64,000 nucleotides of DNA from Prorocentrum cordatum. Its lineage: Eukaryota > Sar > Dinophyceae > Prorocentrales > Prorocentraceae. The stretch lies in contig CAUYUJ010022417.1 in the NCBI GenBank assembly GCA_963575745.1, forward strand, positions 17,501 to 81,500. Reading direction: 5' to 3'. The first letter of the stretch is position 1; every line of letters begins with the position of its first letter. The notes beneath the pieces are model-generated. The model had not been told where the DNA came from. It saw nothing but the letters and a program-made list of their open reading frames with translations, and searched no databases. Of this stretch, positions 1 to 11,800 are shown one piece after another. Made by a program: the position numbers and the translations under genes.

Positions 1-209
1 TCAGCCGCGAACGAGGAGGAAGGAGGCGGAGGAGAAGCTGGAGGGGGGTGGCTGCCGGCCGGGAAGCATCCGAGGGCACGGACACCCTGGGACTTGGCAG
101 AAGGGTGGGAGACCATGGTCGCCCCCGCGTGCCCGGCAAAGCACACAGCAAGCAGCGTGGAAGGAATGACGGGCTACCGCGTGCAACAAATATTCGACGC
201 AAAGATCGC

Positions 210-211
<2 letters not shown>

Positions 212-242
<31 letters not shown>
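212..242. repeat. (TA)n microsatellite
   Basis: An uninterrupted run of about 15 TA units. I see no gene between 1 and 1140; the open frames there on both strands lack any recognisable domain. Part of 700–850, around the words aaccctccagggtctgaag, recurs in altered form near 7980 and 8340, so it is a dispersed repeat. Confidence 0.9.
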
Positions 243-247
<5 letters not shown>

Positions 248-1146
248 CATCTCATGTCCTGGCACCTCATGCTGTGAGTATCAAGGCGAGCGAGCCTTAG
301 CCTGTGACGACTGGGCGCTCGCGGGCAGCTCCCCCTTGGATGGCCCAAATGCTATCAGATGCTGTACCTGCTACCTCGCGGTGATCATGGGACCCTGAAC
401 GGAGAGGAGCCGGGGGTGTGAAGGCCAGCGTTTCCCTCGAGACGCCCCCTTTCGATCTGGCCGCACACGGGCCAGTGCAACGTCCCCTGACGGCGCCCCC
501 GTGAGGAGTCCGAGTGCTAATCCTGCTGCATCACGGTGGTCATGGGGCTCTGAACAGAGACGGGGGTGCCAAGCCCAGCGTTCCCCTGGGAGACGTGCCC
601 GCGATTTGGCCGCGAACGGGCAAGCGCACCGCCCCCTTACGGCTCCTCCTCGGGATGTCCAAGTACAGTGAGGGCACAGGATCAGGAGCAATTGGATAAG
701 GAATCTGGGGTCTGGAAGCCGGTGGGGCTCAGGTCGTGGTTTGGTCAAAGATACCACCGCCGCCCTCCTCAGATACAGAACCCTCCAGGGTCTGAAGCCT
801 CCAGGAGGGTGTTTTGTTGGGGGTCCAGCGATAACCCATCTCTGGATGTTCCGACCGTGTCGTTGGCAGCGCCGGTCCAAAGGGGGTGCGCAGTAGTGGT
901 GCGCGCGGGCACACGTTGGGCCGCCCAAAGCGAAGAAAAGGTTTGATTATCGGCCAGCGCCTCCTCCCCCATTCTTGGGACAGGCGCGGTCCCCCGAGGA
1001 TGCAACGCAACGATCCTTCACGAGCGCCCCCACCGCACCACGCCTGCGACATCGCGGCGGGGAGGGGCCGCCATAGGGCGGAGAAGAGGGCGGCGGCGGC
1101 AAGCCAGCATCGAGGGCCACCGCGAGAGCCGCCGGAGGGCCACGGC

Positions 1147-1595
1147 GAGGGCGACGACGACGACGACGACGACGAAGGCGGAGAGAGCCGACGGAGCGCC
1201 GCCGCTGCCTTCGGCCCTCGACTCTGGAGCCTCGATCCTCAACCAAAGTACCCTCGGCCCTGGATCCCCCCGGCCCTCGGCCCTGGATCCCCTCGAGGGC
1301 TCGAGCCTCGAGGGCTCGAGCCCCGAGCCCCGAGCCTCGAGGGATCCACCCTCGAGCCTCCAGCCTCGAGGCCTCGAGGCCTCGAGGCCCGCCCGCGGGG
1401 GCGCGGCGGCGGCGCGGGGCGGCCTGTCGAGCCCTGCGCCGCCGCGGCGAGCCGCGCCCGGTAGGCGCCCAGCAGGCGCACCAGGCCGCGGGCCGCGGCG
1501 CGCGGGCCGTCGCCTGCGGGGGGGCGGGCGGGCGAGGGGCGGAGAAGAGAGCGGCCGCGAGAGCCGCCGGATGGCCGCGGCGAGGGCCGCGGCAG

Positions 1596-1643
<48 letters not shown>

Positions 1644-1700
1644 CACGACCACGACCACGACGAGGACGACGACCACGACGAGGACTACGACGACAAGACA
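1147..1700. repeat. GC-rich block with (GAC)n and CTCGAG-rich repeats
   Basis: There are GAC runs at 1150–1176 and 1597–1690. Between them, at about 1255–1395, a short CCTCGAGG-type motif is reiterated many times, giving overlapping XhoI-like palindromes. The long arginine- or valine-rich frames across this block are translations of simple sequence and not genes. Confidence 0.75.
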
Positions 1701-2176
1701 AGACAAGAGCCCATGGAGTCCTCTGAGGTCAGTCCCACACGTGAAACCACCGTGAAACCGCAAAACTCTGGGTAGGCAGCTACATCGCCAACTGCTGAAG
1801 TTACGTAGCGCAGAGACAGCCACGCTCTGCTCAGGGCAGCACTGGCCCTGGCTGGGGTCCCCCCATGGCACGCAGCCTCGGATTGGGGTCCCAGCTCTTA
1901 GGCGCCAGGTCGTCCTCCCTTCCCCCGCCCCGACCTCCCCCGACTCTCGCCCAGACCTATTATGATTCTGCCGCGGAAGCAGCATCACTGGTATGGATGG
2001 CAGATCAGCGGCGTAACCCTGCGCCACGGCGCTAGTCGCAACACTGATCATGCTCTGTGAAATCACCGCTCTCTCAAGCAAACTGGCGAGCCGCTCGCTA
2101 CGGGCGAGCGACCTGGGCAAAGAAGTTGCAAAAGAGCGGCTTACTGTGGCGTTGCTGCTGGACTCTGCCTCGAAAT

Positions 2177-2912
2177 TCAAGCTGCTCCGACCAGAATGCG
2201 TGAAACCTCGCGCTCGAACGGGCCCCGCGGCTGCGACCCGCCCACGTGGCCCCCGCCCTCTGCCTCGATCACCACCGACAGCGTCTCGAACAGCTTCGCT
2301 CCCACCGTGTTGTGGCGACCTGTGTTCAGGTAGAGCGACGCCATCTGGTCTGCCTGCTCCTTCTTCTTCTGCGTCGTCACGCGGCAGTGCTTCGCGATCC
2401 GACTGAGGTGCTGCATCGAGAGCTTGCTCACCACGTTGTTGAGCCGCTCCGTAATCTCGTCCACCGCCGTGGCCACGTCCTTCTCCAGCGCGCCCTTCTC
2501 CTTCGCCGCGCAGTGCACGGTGAGCGCCATGAAGACGTGAAGGTGAGGTGCCCCTCGACCGCGGTAGTCTGGGGCCGCGCCCGACTCGGCCTCTTTCTTC
2601 ATCTCCTTGCTGCGCTCGTCGTACAGCTTGCCAGCGCGCACCATCGCCTGCACGACTCCTGCCGTCACTGGGACGAATCACTTGCTGATGACGCACGCGC
2701 CGAGGTCGGCCACCTCTCGCGCCGTGATCAGCAGCAGTTTGGCGCACGCCTCCTGCAAGCCTTTGTGCCCCGTGCGCGTCTTCTTGGCCACGCCGCCGCC
2801 CTTCTTGGCGCCGCCTCCCGTGTCCTTCCCCGTCGGCCTTGCGCTTCGCCGCCGACTGGCTGTGCCAGTCTGGGAGCTGCAACGCGCCGCCCGATCCCGA
2901 ACTGCCCGACAT
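2177..2912 (-). pseudogene. broken GC-rich gene of unknown function
   Basis: On the minus strand an ATG at 2912 opens a frame beginning MSGSSGSGGALQLPDWHSQS and continuing to KRKADGE. Near 2830 the reading must shift frame to continue as KDTGGGAKKGGGVAKKTRTG and then HKGLQEACAKLLLITAREV. A TGA at 2678–2680 interrupts that frame, after which it runs to the stop at 2177. The last segment (about 160 residues) is helical and lysine-rich and contains RGRGAPHLHVFMALTV and NNVVSKLSMQHLSRIAKHCR. Third-position G/C bias and continuity across both lesions suggest a once functional nuclear gene. I do not recognise the family. Its upstream side abuts the 3' end of a LINE at 3129, so retroposition of either one may have shaped the junction. 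Sequencing error is a possible alternative for the frameshift, less so for the stop. Confidence 0.6.
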
Positions 2913-3128
2913 CGTCTCCTGCGGTCGCCTGCTCACGCAATCGCAGCACGGAAATCCTCCAAGGGAGATGTTCTCGGAGGTGCGCGCGCAACTCAGGAAA
3001 GTCTCGTGCCGAAAATCGCAACACGGACAATCTAAACAGCCAGCAGACAATTCGGGAACCAGGACCGGGGGGCCGTTCGTGAAACACCGTTTTCGCCTGA
3101 GAGATCCCTGCAAGCGTCGATATGCAGC

Positions 3129-3936
3129 CTAACGGGTCGAGAAAACTTGGGAACAGCAAATGCAGACATTAGTCCTTGTTAGAACAGAGGCGAGGTTTCT
3201 AACGCGATGGGCAACACGCAAATGATTTAGGAGGCCTTTCATCGTAAGGAAATTACATCCACACGAGACCCCCTCAGAACTCACCCGACACTTAAAATCC
3301 CTCACCTCCACGGTCTGGGGGGGCAGGAGCAGGGGGGGGGGGGGGGCGCCCGCAGCATCAGAGGTAGACGCCAGAGAAGGAGGGGGCCCCAATCCAGGAG
3401 GGGGGTCGTTGCTGACGAATTTCCTGAACATCTACCCGACTAAAGTCCGCACAAGCCTCGCTATCCCTAAACAGCTCGATATTAGACGCGAAAGCTCTAA
3501 AACTACTATACTCCAGTCGCTCTGCCGCGGACGTGAGATCCCTCACAATCTGGAACGCAAGCGGCGAGGCATATTCAGTAGGTTGACCATGACGGACCTG
3601 GGGGCACTGGTGGCACGCGGGGATGTCACCAAAGAGCACACACATAACTTGCAGATGTCGTTGGGGATCGGATGCCCAACTCTTATACATGTTCAGACGT
3701 CTCATGCTCAATTCAAGCCAACTCTCTCCGAAACGCCAGTGACGAAGCAACTGCGCAGTGTTCATTTGTTTTGGGTGCGCTCCGCCCCAGTCGGCGGCTT
3801 CGCCAAGCATGGCCACCGCGCAGTGCCCAACTAAAGCTTTGTCTGGCCTGCCACAGTCCGTACCCGGGACAGCGAACCCCTCCAGCCCTGCATGGAGGGT
3901 GTGCACTACAAAATCTTGCAGTAAACTGCGACGCAT
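3129..3936 (-). pseudogene. LINE C-terminal region with zinc-knuckle remnant
   Basis: Two minus-strand frames (3358–3936 and 3129–3431) follow the reverse transcriptase. The first starts near HAGLEGFAVPGTDCGRPDKA and is typical of the connection region after LINE polymerases. The second contains MKGLLNHLRVAHRVRN and then CICCSQVFSTR, the paired Cys/His fingers that close many protist LINE proteins. The final finger is cut off by a stop codon right where the element meets the neighbouring pseudogene. Confidence 0.6.
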
Positions 3937-5440
3937 GCGGTATAGAATCCCTGAGAGGCTCCAAACACAGCCAAGCGAACAAAAAAACTGCCTCGTGCGG
4001 CCCGAACGCGATTATCCATTTCATGGCACCAGCTCTCCCTTTGTGCTGAATACGGCCCCAGGTACCTACATTCATCTTTAGCAACCCCATCCAGTCCTTG
4101 GTCGACCTGCCTCCTAAGCAACTGCTTATAATGATCACGGCGTTGGCAGAAGTAGAAGAGGAACTCCTGCTTGCCAAGATTTTGGGCGAAGCCAGCAGTG
4201 GCGAGACATTCGTCCAACCTCTCATCTACTCTTCGGAGCAACTGGATAAACTCACTGAAAGTCGCCTCAGGCGTGGCCAAAATAGTCTTACATATATCAT
4301 CAGCATACTTAGTTAAACTACCCTCCGCGCTCCATGGTCCCCAGGTAGCCGTAAGAGCGCGGGCTCGGGGATCAAAATCACTCAGGGAGCGGTTCCAGGC
4401 CATCACGGGCCATCGAAAACAACCGAGAAAACAGCGAACAATAAACGGGTCACCCATTGTGCCCCTTGGGTAGTTTTGAGTGTGACACTGCGGCCCTCGC
4501 CTTGCAAGGTTACTAGACTTGTCTGAAAACGCTGCGTGCACAACGAAGTGTCCTCCGCCTCCGTCCTCCGCTCCACCGCCGACTCCGTATCCTGCCATCG
4601 CGCGGAGGCATTTGCGTTCGTCATGTCTTTAAAACACACGCAATGAGTCTTGCCGCTCTGTCGGAGGAGCCAGGTCAGACAATTGACCGCTAAAATAGCC
4701 TCCCCCCTCCTGCGATGGCGATGGAAGCCGCGCTCGACATTGGCCGGCGATGCCATCAAGCGAGCGGCGAAAAAAGCGCCCCCGATCGCGGGTAAAATGC
4801 GCATGGCTCGACGCCCCTTCGGGCCAGGGGTGGAATTCTTCAAGAGACCCGCTCCGCGGGACCATTGCCAATGCAGGGGCACGCAATTATGAGCTCTCAT
4901 ACTGCTCAAGCCCAGGCGGGGCAGGAAATGAACCTCGTTCATTGGGGGAAGGGCGAGAGGCCCCATCCCCCGACGCTGAGTCATTCTCCAGTTGGGCAAA
5001 ATCAGCACCAGCCAGATCTCGCAAGGCAGAGTGCCAGGCGGGACCACGCGCCTCTTGGGCGCGAGGCAAAGGTAACGCTTCAGCTTCCTAATGTCATCGT
5101 CGACAAGCTCCTTGAGCTCTTCTGCGTCGGCGCCCTCATAGCGAATCCCTTCTCTCTGCTGCCTCCACTCGCCCCACTGGATCTCATGGGCCTTCATGCC
5201 TCCCAAGTGGCCCTCCTTCTGCCAAGTGTTTAACCACTCCGCCGCGGACGGCGGCGCGGGCGCGAAGAGTCTGCCGTCGCGCCTCTCGGGGCCACACCTG
5301 CAGTAAGCGGCCACCCTGCACGCCCGCATAGCCTCAGCCTGGCGATTCCGCCGCCAAGCAGAGTCCGCCTCCTCCATCAGCACAGCGCGTCGTTGTCGAT
5401 TGTGTTGTCTGCGCTTGATGACGATCGCCTTGGAGATCAC
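3906..5440 (-). pseudogene. LINE reverse transcriptase, frameshifted
   Basis: Two overlapping minus-strand frames (4403–5440 and 3906–4598) carry the polymerase. The first ends with CVCFKDMTNANAS, corresponding to the aspartate-bearing FFDMTNAFAS motif. The second has GTMGDPFIVRCFLGC, a variant of the QG..L.P.LF motif, and TKYADDICKTI, the YADD catalytic box. The upstream part of the first frame (ILMEEADSAWRRN region and VPLHWQWSRGAG) is poorly conserved. The presence of YADD makes the assignment firm, but the broken frame means no functional enzyme. Confidence 0.75.
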
Positions 5441-5757
5441 CTTCAGCCCCTCGCATATGCGACCTGCCGCCTCCTCCGTCAGGCCGGGCCTGCTGCCTCT
5501 CAGCTGGGCCCGCTCGCGGAGGAGGCGGCGCCTCTCCGCGGCGAACGACGACCAGGGCTCACCTATTCCCTGCTGCTTGCGAAGTGCTTACTCGCCACTG
5601 TTTGAACACACTTCTCCAAAGCCTCGAAAATCGTATCAGGCGAGTCCCAATCAATCAGGGAGCGACGGGGAAGGGATGGAATCGCAAGTCGTACGTCCGA
5701 TAAAAACTGCCCCCGTCCTCGGCCAGTGCGCACTGCTTCCATCATAGCCGTCTGGTC

Positions 5758-6694
5758 CTATCTCGTGACTTCTGCCGTCCTCTCGGCAAGGTTCGGCATA
5801 CCGTACTTTCGGTACTCGGTGCAGCACTGGATGGGGAGATTGTCCTTCGGCGGTGTGCCCTTGATTGCCTGCAGCTTCGCCCCCAGCGACGGCAGGACCT
5901 GGCAGCTACGCACCAGCGGGCGCATGCCCTGCGGCAGGACCATGTAGTCGATGCGGCTGGACCCCTTCTCCCCGTAGAACGTGTCGATCACTCTCACCCT
6001 CGCACTGCCGAGGTACAGGTGGTGGGCGTCGCATAGCTCTCGTAGTCGAGAACCGATCCGCTCACGCGTGGGGGCGCCCACCACATCGGGAGACATATGT
6101 TCCAGATCACCCTTCATCCCAACATTGTAGCCGACACCGTCGTTCAAGTCCATGTATACCACTGGGGTGCATCTCGCAGGAACACACGCGAGTACACCAG
6201 CGAGCCAGCTGATCAGTAATTTTGCATATCCCCAGATATTGGCTGCGTTTCCTAGCCCTCCCCTGCGGCGGGAAATACATACTCACAGCCAGCACATCCA
6301 CATTCTGAAACTTCACTCTCGCTGCTAGCGCTCTGCCTGTCGCGCCTGGAGGGCTAGGCCACGTGCGTTTCACCGCATCGTTGCCCGCTCTGGGAGGAAA
6401 CCCAATGGCTACCCCGCACGCTGGATTACTGTACGGTGCGGGTCGTCTCCCTCCCTCACAAGGCACCTGTAAAACAATCCTGCCTCCTGCCCTTCTGCTG
6501 TCAACCTGCCCGTCAGCGCCGCTGCGAGCCGTCTTCGTTCCCGCCAGCTGGACCAGATCGAAATTGCGGCACTCATCCTTTATCTCTTCCAGTCGGTCGG
6601 CTCTACTCGCCCAGCACGGGTTCCAACTCACACATCGCAAGTACTGGGGGGCCGCAGCGCCGCCATCAGCGGCCTGACTGGACGCCTCCATCAT
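5758..6694 (-). pseudogene. LINE endonuclease (EEP/APE fold), frameshifted
   Basis: The ATG at 6694 starts MMEASSQAADGGAAAPQYLR followed by CVSWNP, the usual first strand of exonuclease–endonuclease–phosphatase domains. Then come LEEIKDECRNFDLVQLAGTK, with the metal-binding Glu position replaced, and LAVSMYFPPQG. A frameshift in the overlap 6107–6162 moves to the frame carrying MDLNDGVGYN, which matches the GDxN motif, and SSRIDYMVLP, which matches the SxIDYI motif. In live elements this domain nicks target DNA to prime reverse transcription. Loss of the single frame and the altered catalytic positions argue that it is inactive. A short in-phase continuation at 5563–5745 links it to the reverse transcriptase. 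Confidence 0.75.
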
Positions 6695-6786
6695 GCCACA
6701 CAGTCATGTGTGGCGGCCCGAAAGCAAAGAAACATCTCGGGTGCGCTTACTGCCTGCAAGCCGCATGCCTTGGGCCCGGCAGGCTG

Positions 6787-6787
<1 letters not shown>

Positions 6788-6826
<39 letters not shown>

Positions 6827-6846
6827 ACGTCGTCGTCGTCGTCGAG
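6788..6846. repeat. (GAC)n microsatellite switching to (GTC)n
   Basis: About 12 GAC units pass through GGC into GTC units, so the two halves are self-complementary and could fold into a hairpin. I see no gene from 6847 to 8090. Confidence 0.8.
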
Positions 6847-8091
6847 CACATGGGAGCCTCACGCAGTCGCACGGGCGCCCAGGGAATGCGCTTCAGCGGG
6901 CCCCCATTGAAGCCCACCGGATCCAACTGGATCCCACTTGCGGCCCCACAAAATCCAACCGGATCTCACTAAGACCCCGCGTGAGCACTGCAACCCACGA
7001 CATCATAGTATAAACCACAATTTGAAGATCCCGATTGGGTCAAACAGAACCTCCCATACTTGGCTACCTAACCTGCGGTGGGGGTGCGCCACGTGTGCTT
7101 CGAGGATCGAAAAGCCACTCCTCTTCGCTCGCTCGCTGGCGACCGGAAGGCTAGAGCTCGATTCCTGAACTCAGGAGTGAAGCGAGATGGAAGGGCGGCG
7201 AGGACCATGCAGCACACGACTTGGAGCAGGGGGAGCAGCAGCCCCTCCTCCCCCTATCCCCCTCACCCCTTTCTGTTCCAGAAGTCGTCTGGGCCCTGCA
7301 TCGCGACCACTACGCCGAGGAGCCGCATCCTCCTGCGGCACGAGGAGCTCAGGCCCTCGCTTGCGAGTGCGGGCTCCGCCCCACCGCCGAGGCCCGCAGG
7401 CCAAGGCCCAACGGGTCCTCGCACGCACGGCGAGGGGCCTCTCGCGGACGGCATCCTCAGAGAGAAGGCTGGTGTGCCACTCTGGCTCTGGCCCTGACGA
7501 CGTGGAGGAGCCAGCCTCAGAGTTGAGCGCGGGGTCCTCGAGGGCTCGAGGATCGCTGCTCCAGAGTCGGGGGGCGAGGCTCGAGAGTCGGGAGCGCCGA
7601 GGTGCGGGGGGGGGGCGCCTCCCTGGGGCACGGGCACAGCCCTTCGCCCCGCGCCCCCCTCCGCGGAGGGCCCCGGGGGGGGGGGGGGGGGGAGCCGACG
7701 CTGCGTGCTACCCGAAGGTATACAGGCTCGGACGACCAGGGGGGCGCCAAAGCACGACGAAGGCTTTCTGTTACCCTTCAAGGGCCCCGCGGGGCCCGTG
7801 CATGCATCTGGGACTCGGAGGCGCGGGGCGCTGGCCGAACTCTCGGGCCGCGGCCGCCGCCGCCCGCTCGTCCCGCGCCGCCCGGCCCCTGGCCCGCGCC
7901 TGCGCGGGCTCGCCGAAGCCGCAGGCGCGGTCACCGCGCGCGCGGTGAAGGCGTTGGAGAAGGAACCCTTGTGGAAGGAACCCTTGGAGAAGAATCCAGG
8001 GTCTGGAAGACGGTGGAACTCCAATCGTGGGTTGGCCATGAATATCACCGTCGCTCCCTCCCCGGGGGGGGGGGTCCCCAGGGGGGAGTCT

Positions 8092-8275
8092 TGTTCCTCC
8101 TCCTCCTCCACCACCTCCTCCTCCTCCTGCTCCTCCTCCTCCTTCTCCTCCTCCTTCTCCACCTGCTCCTCTCCTCCTCCTCCTCCTCGTCCTCCTCCTC
8201 CTCGTCCTCCTCCTCCTCCTCCTCCTCGTCCTCCTCCTCCTCCTCCTCCTCCTCCTTCTCCTCCCCCTCCTGGTC
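8092..8275. repeat. (TCC)n polypyrimidine tract
   Basis: Some 180 bp of TCC units with sparse CGT, CTT and ACC interruptions. It encodes only poly-Ser/Leu/Pro or poly-Glu/Arg shadows. Just downstream (8320–8400) is a dispersed repeat also seen near 760 and 7980. Confidence 0.9.
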
Positions 8276-8594
8276 GTCGTCGATGTCTTTCAGGGTCCGC
8301 GGCACCGACCGTCTGGCCTTCAAAATATCACCGTCGCCCTCATCAGATAAGGAACCCTCCAAGGTCTGAGGCCTCCTGGGCGCAATCCTCAACCAGCGCC
8401 CCCACCCTAGCGAGCGACGGAAAATAACGGGCCGCACGCGAGATGACGCAGCGACCTGACGCGGCGGCTCACGAGGGCCGCTCACGCGCGGCACGCCACA
8501 CCAGGGACGAGGGCGCTTGCTTGCGCGACCCTGCACGGGCAGCTCACGCGCCCACGCCCGTGTAGACGACCCCCCAAACCCCCGAGGTCATGCA

Positions 8595-8960
8595 CTGTTC
8601 ATGACGTCGACCCCCAGAGGCCTCGACCCATGCCCCGGGACTGGCTTTCCGCCCCGAGTCGTTTGTTCACGACCCCGAGGCCCGGCAATGAGGAGACCAA
8701 AAGGTGCCGATACCGCTACTCCCCGGACCTCTCCTGGAGTGCTTTCTGACCAGAATTTCGAGGCGAATCCAGCGGTGGCGACCAGGGCCTCCGAGGAAGC
8801 CCAGAAAGGGGAGAACAGGCGGAGGGTAGAGGTATGGGTACCTTTCTCCTCCTCCGAGGCAAGGGCCCAAGAGCCCCCAGAGGCCTCAAATAGCAAAAAC
8901 CCTCCCGCCGCGATTTCCTTTTTCTGCCTCGAGGGGGTCTGGAAGCCCGCGGAGCGGCTC
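8595..8960. repeat. dispersed repeat, copy 1
   Basis: A stretch starting catgacgtcgacccccagag shares ordered words with 59608–59765: gacccatgcc, gagtcgtttgttcacg, ccgaggccc, and a tail ctcgagggggtctgg. The sequence just upstream (8430–8560) also recurs at 10975–11100. No protein coding is evident. Confidence 0.55.
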
Positions 8961-9081
8961 TCGCGGCAGAGATCTGCCGCAGGCGCCCCGGGTTGGCGCC
9001 TGCAGGAGGGGGCCTCGGAGGTCAGGCGGCGGGCGCCCGCCGCTGCCGCCCCCGAGGGGCGGCAGCGGCCGGCGCGGGCGC

Positions 9082-9085
<4 letters not shown>

Positions 9086-9115
<30 letters not shown>

Positions 9116-9350
9116 GAGGAGGGAGAGATAAGAGGAGGAGAGGAGAGGAGGAGAGAAGGGGAGGGGAGGAGGAGGAGGAGGAGGAGGAGGAGGAGGAGGA
9201 GGAGGAGGAGGAAGAGGAGGAGGAGGAGGAGAGGAGGAGGAGGAGGAGGAGGAGGAGGAGGAGGAGGAAGAGGAGGAGGAGGAAATAAGGAGGAGGAGGA
9301 AGTAGAGGAGGAGGAGAGGAGGAGGAGGAGGAAGAGGAGGAGGAGGAGAG
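9086..9350. repeat. (GGA)n polypurine tract
   Basis: About 265 bp of nearly pure purine, mainly GGA with GAA and GAGA variants, flanked by related GTCAGGCGGCGGGCG sequences at 9022 and 9360. Such a long mirror-symmetric purine strand is a candidate for triplex (H-DNA) formation. Confidence 0.9.
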
Positions 9351-9947
9351 AGACTCGAAGGTCAGGCGGCGGGCGTCCGCATCGGCCGACCCCGAGGGGC
9401 GGCAGCGGCAGACGCGGGCGCAAAGAAATACACACGCAAATCCGGGGATCCCCCAAGGGGTTCGCACATGTTCTCGATGTTCGTCTCCAGCCCCCACGTC
9501 CCCTGTGCTCCACTGTCCTGCTGGGAATGGACGCTTCATTGTGTCTCTGTGTGTGTTCCTGCTCCCCCCCCCCGAGACAAGAGACGCGGGCAGACCGACG
9601 CGCGAAGGGGCGGGCAGGCCCCCGCACCTCCCGCCCACCCCGGGGCAGCGCAGCCAACAGCCTGCCAGGGCCCCGTGCAGGACCAGGACACGCTGGAGTC
9701 GGGGCGTTGAACTGAGGAGCCCTGAGTAAGGAACAGGGCCCCTTTTTTCTCCGTGGGTAAAAGCTGTGATTCCCCATCGGGAACCTAAGGAATTACCCGA
9801 GGCAAGCTGCGAAACAATGCACACGGAGCCCCACCCCAACGAGAAGGGTTCATGTTTGAGCGCTCCGACTGTAGACCAGGACAGCCAACACCCGAGGAGA
9901 CCAATGTTTCCAGACGGCGGCACAAAACACAAACTTGCACTGCAACT

Positions 9948-9975
9948 TCATCATTATCACCATCACCATCACCAT

Positions 9976-10006
<31 letters not shown>

Positions 10007-10162
10007 AGCTGCAGCAGAAGCAGCAGCAGCAGCAGCAGCAGCATCAGCATCATCATCAGCATCATCATCATAAGCATCATCATCATCACCACCATCAGCA
10101 TCATCGTCGTCGTGTCATCATCAGCATCAGCAGCAGCATCAGCATCAGCATCAGCATCATCA
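9948..10162. repeat. mixed (CAT)n/(CAG)n/(ATC)n microsatellite
   Basis: CAT, CAC, CAG and CATCAG units alternate over about 210 bp. The surrounding 9400–9940 and 10170–10960 hold no gene that I can recognise. Confidence 0.85.
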
Positions 10163-11284
10163 ACGGCAGAAACAACAAGTGCACTGCAACCGTCCTGGAA
10201 CAAGCCCGGACACGGGCCCTAAAAGCATGCAAGACATCCCCAGACCCGGACAAAAGCCCGAATCATGCAGCGCAGCGGAAAAGAACTGCACTGGACGACT
10301 AAATCTGACTTTGCAGGGAACAATGTCGAACCCATGGCTTGCCAATGTCCAAATTAGTCTGTGTCCTCGTCTCTGGGTACCTGGCCTTGGAAGACCGACT
10401 TTGTGCCGGAGGTGATCGCCACGCAGCGCCAGGGATCGTCAACCCGCTGAGGTGGTCGCCACCTCCTTGTGAAAATCCCCCCCTGGGCCCCGCAGGGCCC
10501 CCGCGAGGATTCCCGAAGACGCCCAGAGATCGTCCAGGACCTTCCTCGATCCACGATCCTACCTCCTGCTCGACCCTCGGTTTCCAGCAGCTGGTGAACT
10601 CCAACGCATCGGTTTGAAAAAGTGTGTAGGAATATGAAGTGCAGGAAGGCGGTTTAAGTAGATTGGGCTTCCGCCCGCTCCCTGAAGTGGAAGAAAGCAA
10701 GAAACACGTGAACCGAACGCTCGACCATTGGGGTAGGAAGGCGCCGGAGCGAGCGAGAGCACGAAATCTGGCATGCGGCAGTCAGCGCCCGAGGTTGCCT
10801 CAGGGAGGCCGGCATTCATCTCGGCCTGTCCACCGTTTGTGTGGCCGTCCTCACGACAGAACACCAGCTTGGTGCCACTGGAGACATGTCTTTGGCCACC
10901 TTCCATCAGTAGAGGCGACTGAAGTAGACTGAAATCTGGGAACCCAGTGTAAACACCTGAGCTACGAGAAGAATGGGGTCTTGCGCGAGATGACATAGCG
11001 ACCTGACGCCGCGGCTTACGCGGGCCGCCAGCGCGGCACAGTGCATTGGAAGCGAGGGCGCTTGCGCGCGACCTGGCGCAGGCAACTGACGCGCGAATGT
11101 CGGCACAAACGAGCCCGGTTTTCTGCGTCGCCCACAGGACGAGGCCGGGACGAGGATACCATCGGGCACAGATAGATCGAGAATCTCTGGGATCCGGTGG
11201 ATTTGGGGGATGCCTCGGGCGCCGCAGCCTTCTCTCAATGCGTTCCGGAACGCTCTGAGAGCGGCCTGGAACGCTCTGGAAGGC

Positions 11285-11330
11285 CGCGGCGCCCGAGACG
11301 TCCCCCTCCGCCTCCTCCTCCTCCGCCTCC
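11285..11330. repeat. (TCC)n tract
   Basis: Short TCC/CGC-rich pyrimidine tract inside very GC-rich DNA (11200–11700) without a recognisable gene. Confidence 0.7.
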
Positions 11331-11721
11331 TCCTCCTCCCTGCGCTCGTCCTGGCCCCGTCCGAACCCACCGCGTCTCTCCCCAACGACCGGTGGGCAGC
11401 GGTGCCCCCCCCCCCTCGGCAGCACTGCCCGAGCGGTGCGGGGCAGGGCTCCCGAGGGTCGCCGCCGAGGGGCGGGCCTCGAGATCCGGGCGCCGCGGCG
11501 GAGGGGAGGCCGCCGCGCGCCGCCGCGGCAGGGCGGAGGCCGCCGCGGGCCTCCGCCCTCCCCGGGCGCCGCCGAGGGCGGTCACGACGAGAGGGCTCGC
11601 TCGGCGGCCCTCGGCCTCGGTCGGCGGGGCCTCCGCGCCGAGCTGCCCCGCTGCGCAGCACGCCGAACGCGTAGAGCGTAGGGACGCGGCGGAGCTCAGC
11701 ACGTAGGCTGGAAACGCTCCC

Positions 11722-11800
11722 CCTCCTCCTCCGCCGCCTCCTCCTCCTCCTCCGCCTCCTCCTCCTCCGCCTCCTCCTCCTCCTCCTCCTCCTCCTCCCA
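11722..11800. repeat. (TCC)n tract
   Basis: About 80 bp of TCC and GCC units. The region 11800–12400 has open frames on the minus strand with exon-like composition but no recognised domain. Confidence 0.85.

Larger units (their letters stand above)
3129..6694 (-). mobile_element. decayed LINE-type (non-LTR) retrotransposon
   Basis: Reading from 6694 downward on the minus strand, three expected parts appear in order: an APE-type endonuclease, a reverse transcriptase with its YADD box, and a C-terminal cysteine/histidine zinc-knuckle region. They lie in several frames that must be joined by frameshifts, so this copy is dead. The 3' end stops abruptly at 3129 against the pseudogene. No poly-A tail or target-site duplication could be recognised. 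A second, intact-looking LINE of the same general layout lies at the right edge of the window. Confidence 0.85.

Noticed and set aside
1239-3113. 624-codon minus-strand frame
   Set aside because: Only its first part (MSGSSGSGG to KRKADGE) is real coding; the rest crosses the pseudogene in the wrong frame and then poly-Val from GAC repeats.
9022-9932. Long Ser/Pro/Leu or Glu/Arg frames on both strands
   Set aside because: Pure translations of the (GGA)n tract with no unique domain.
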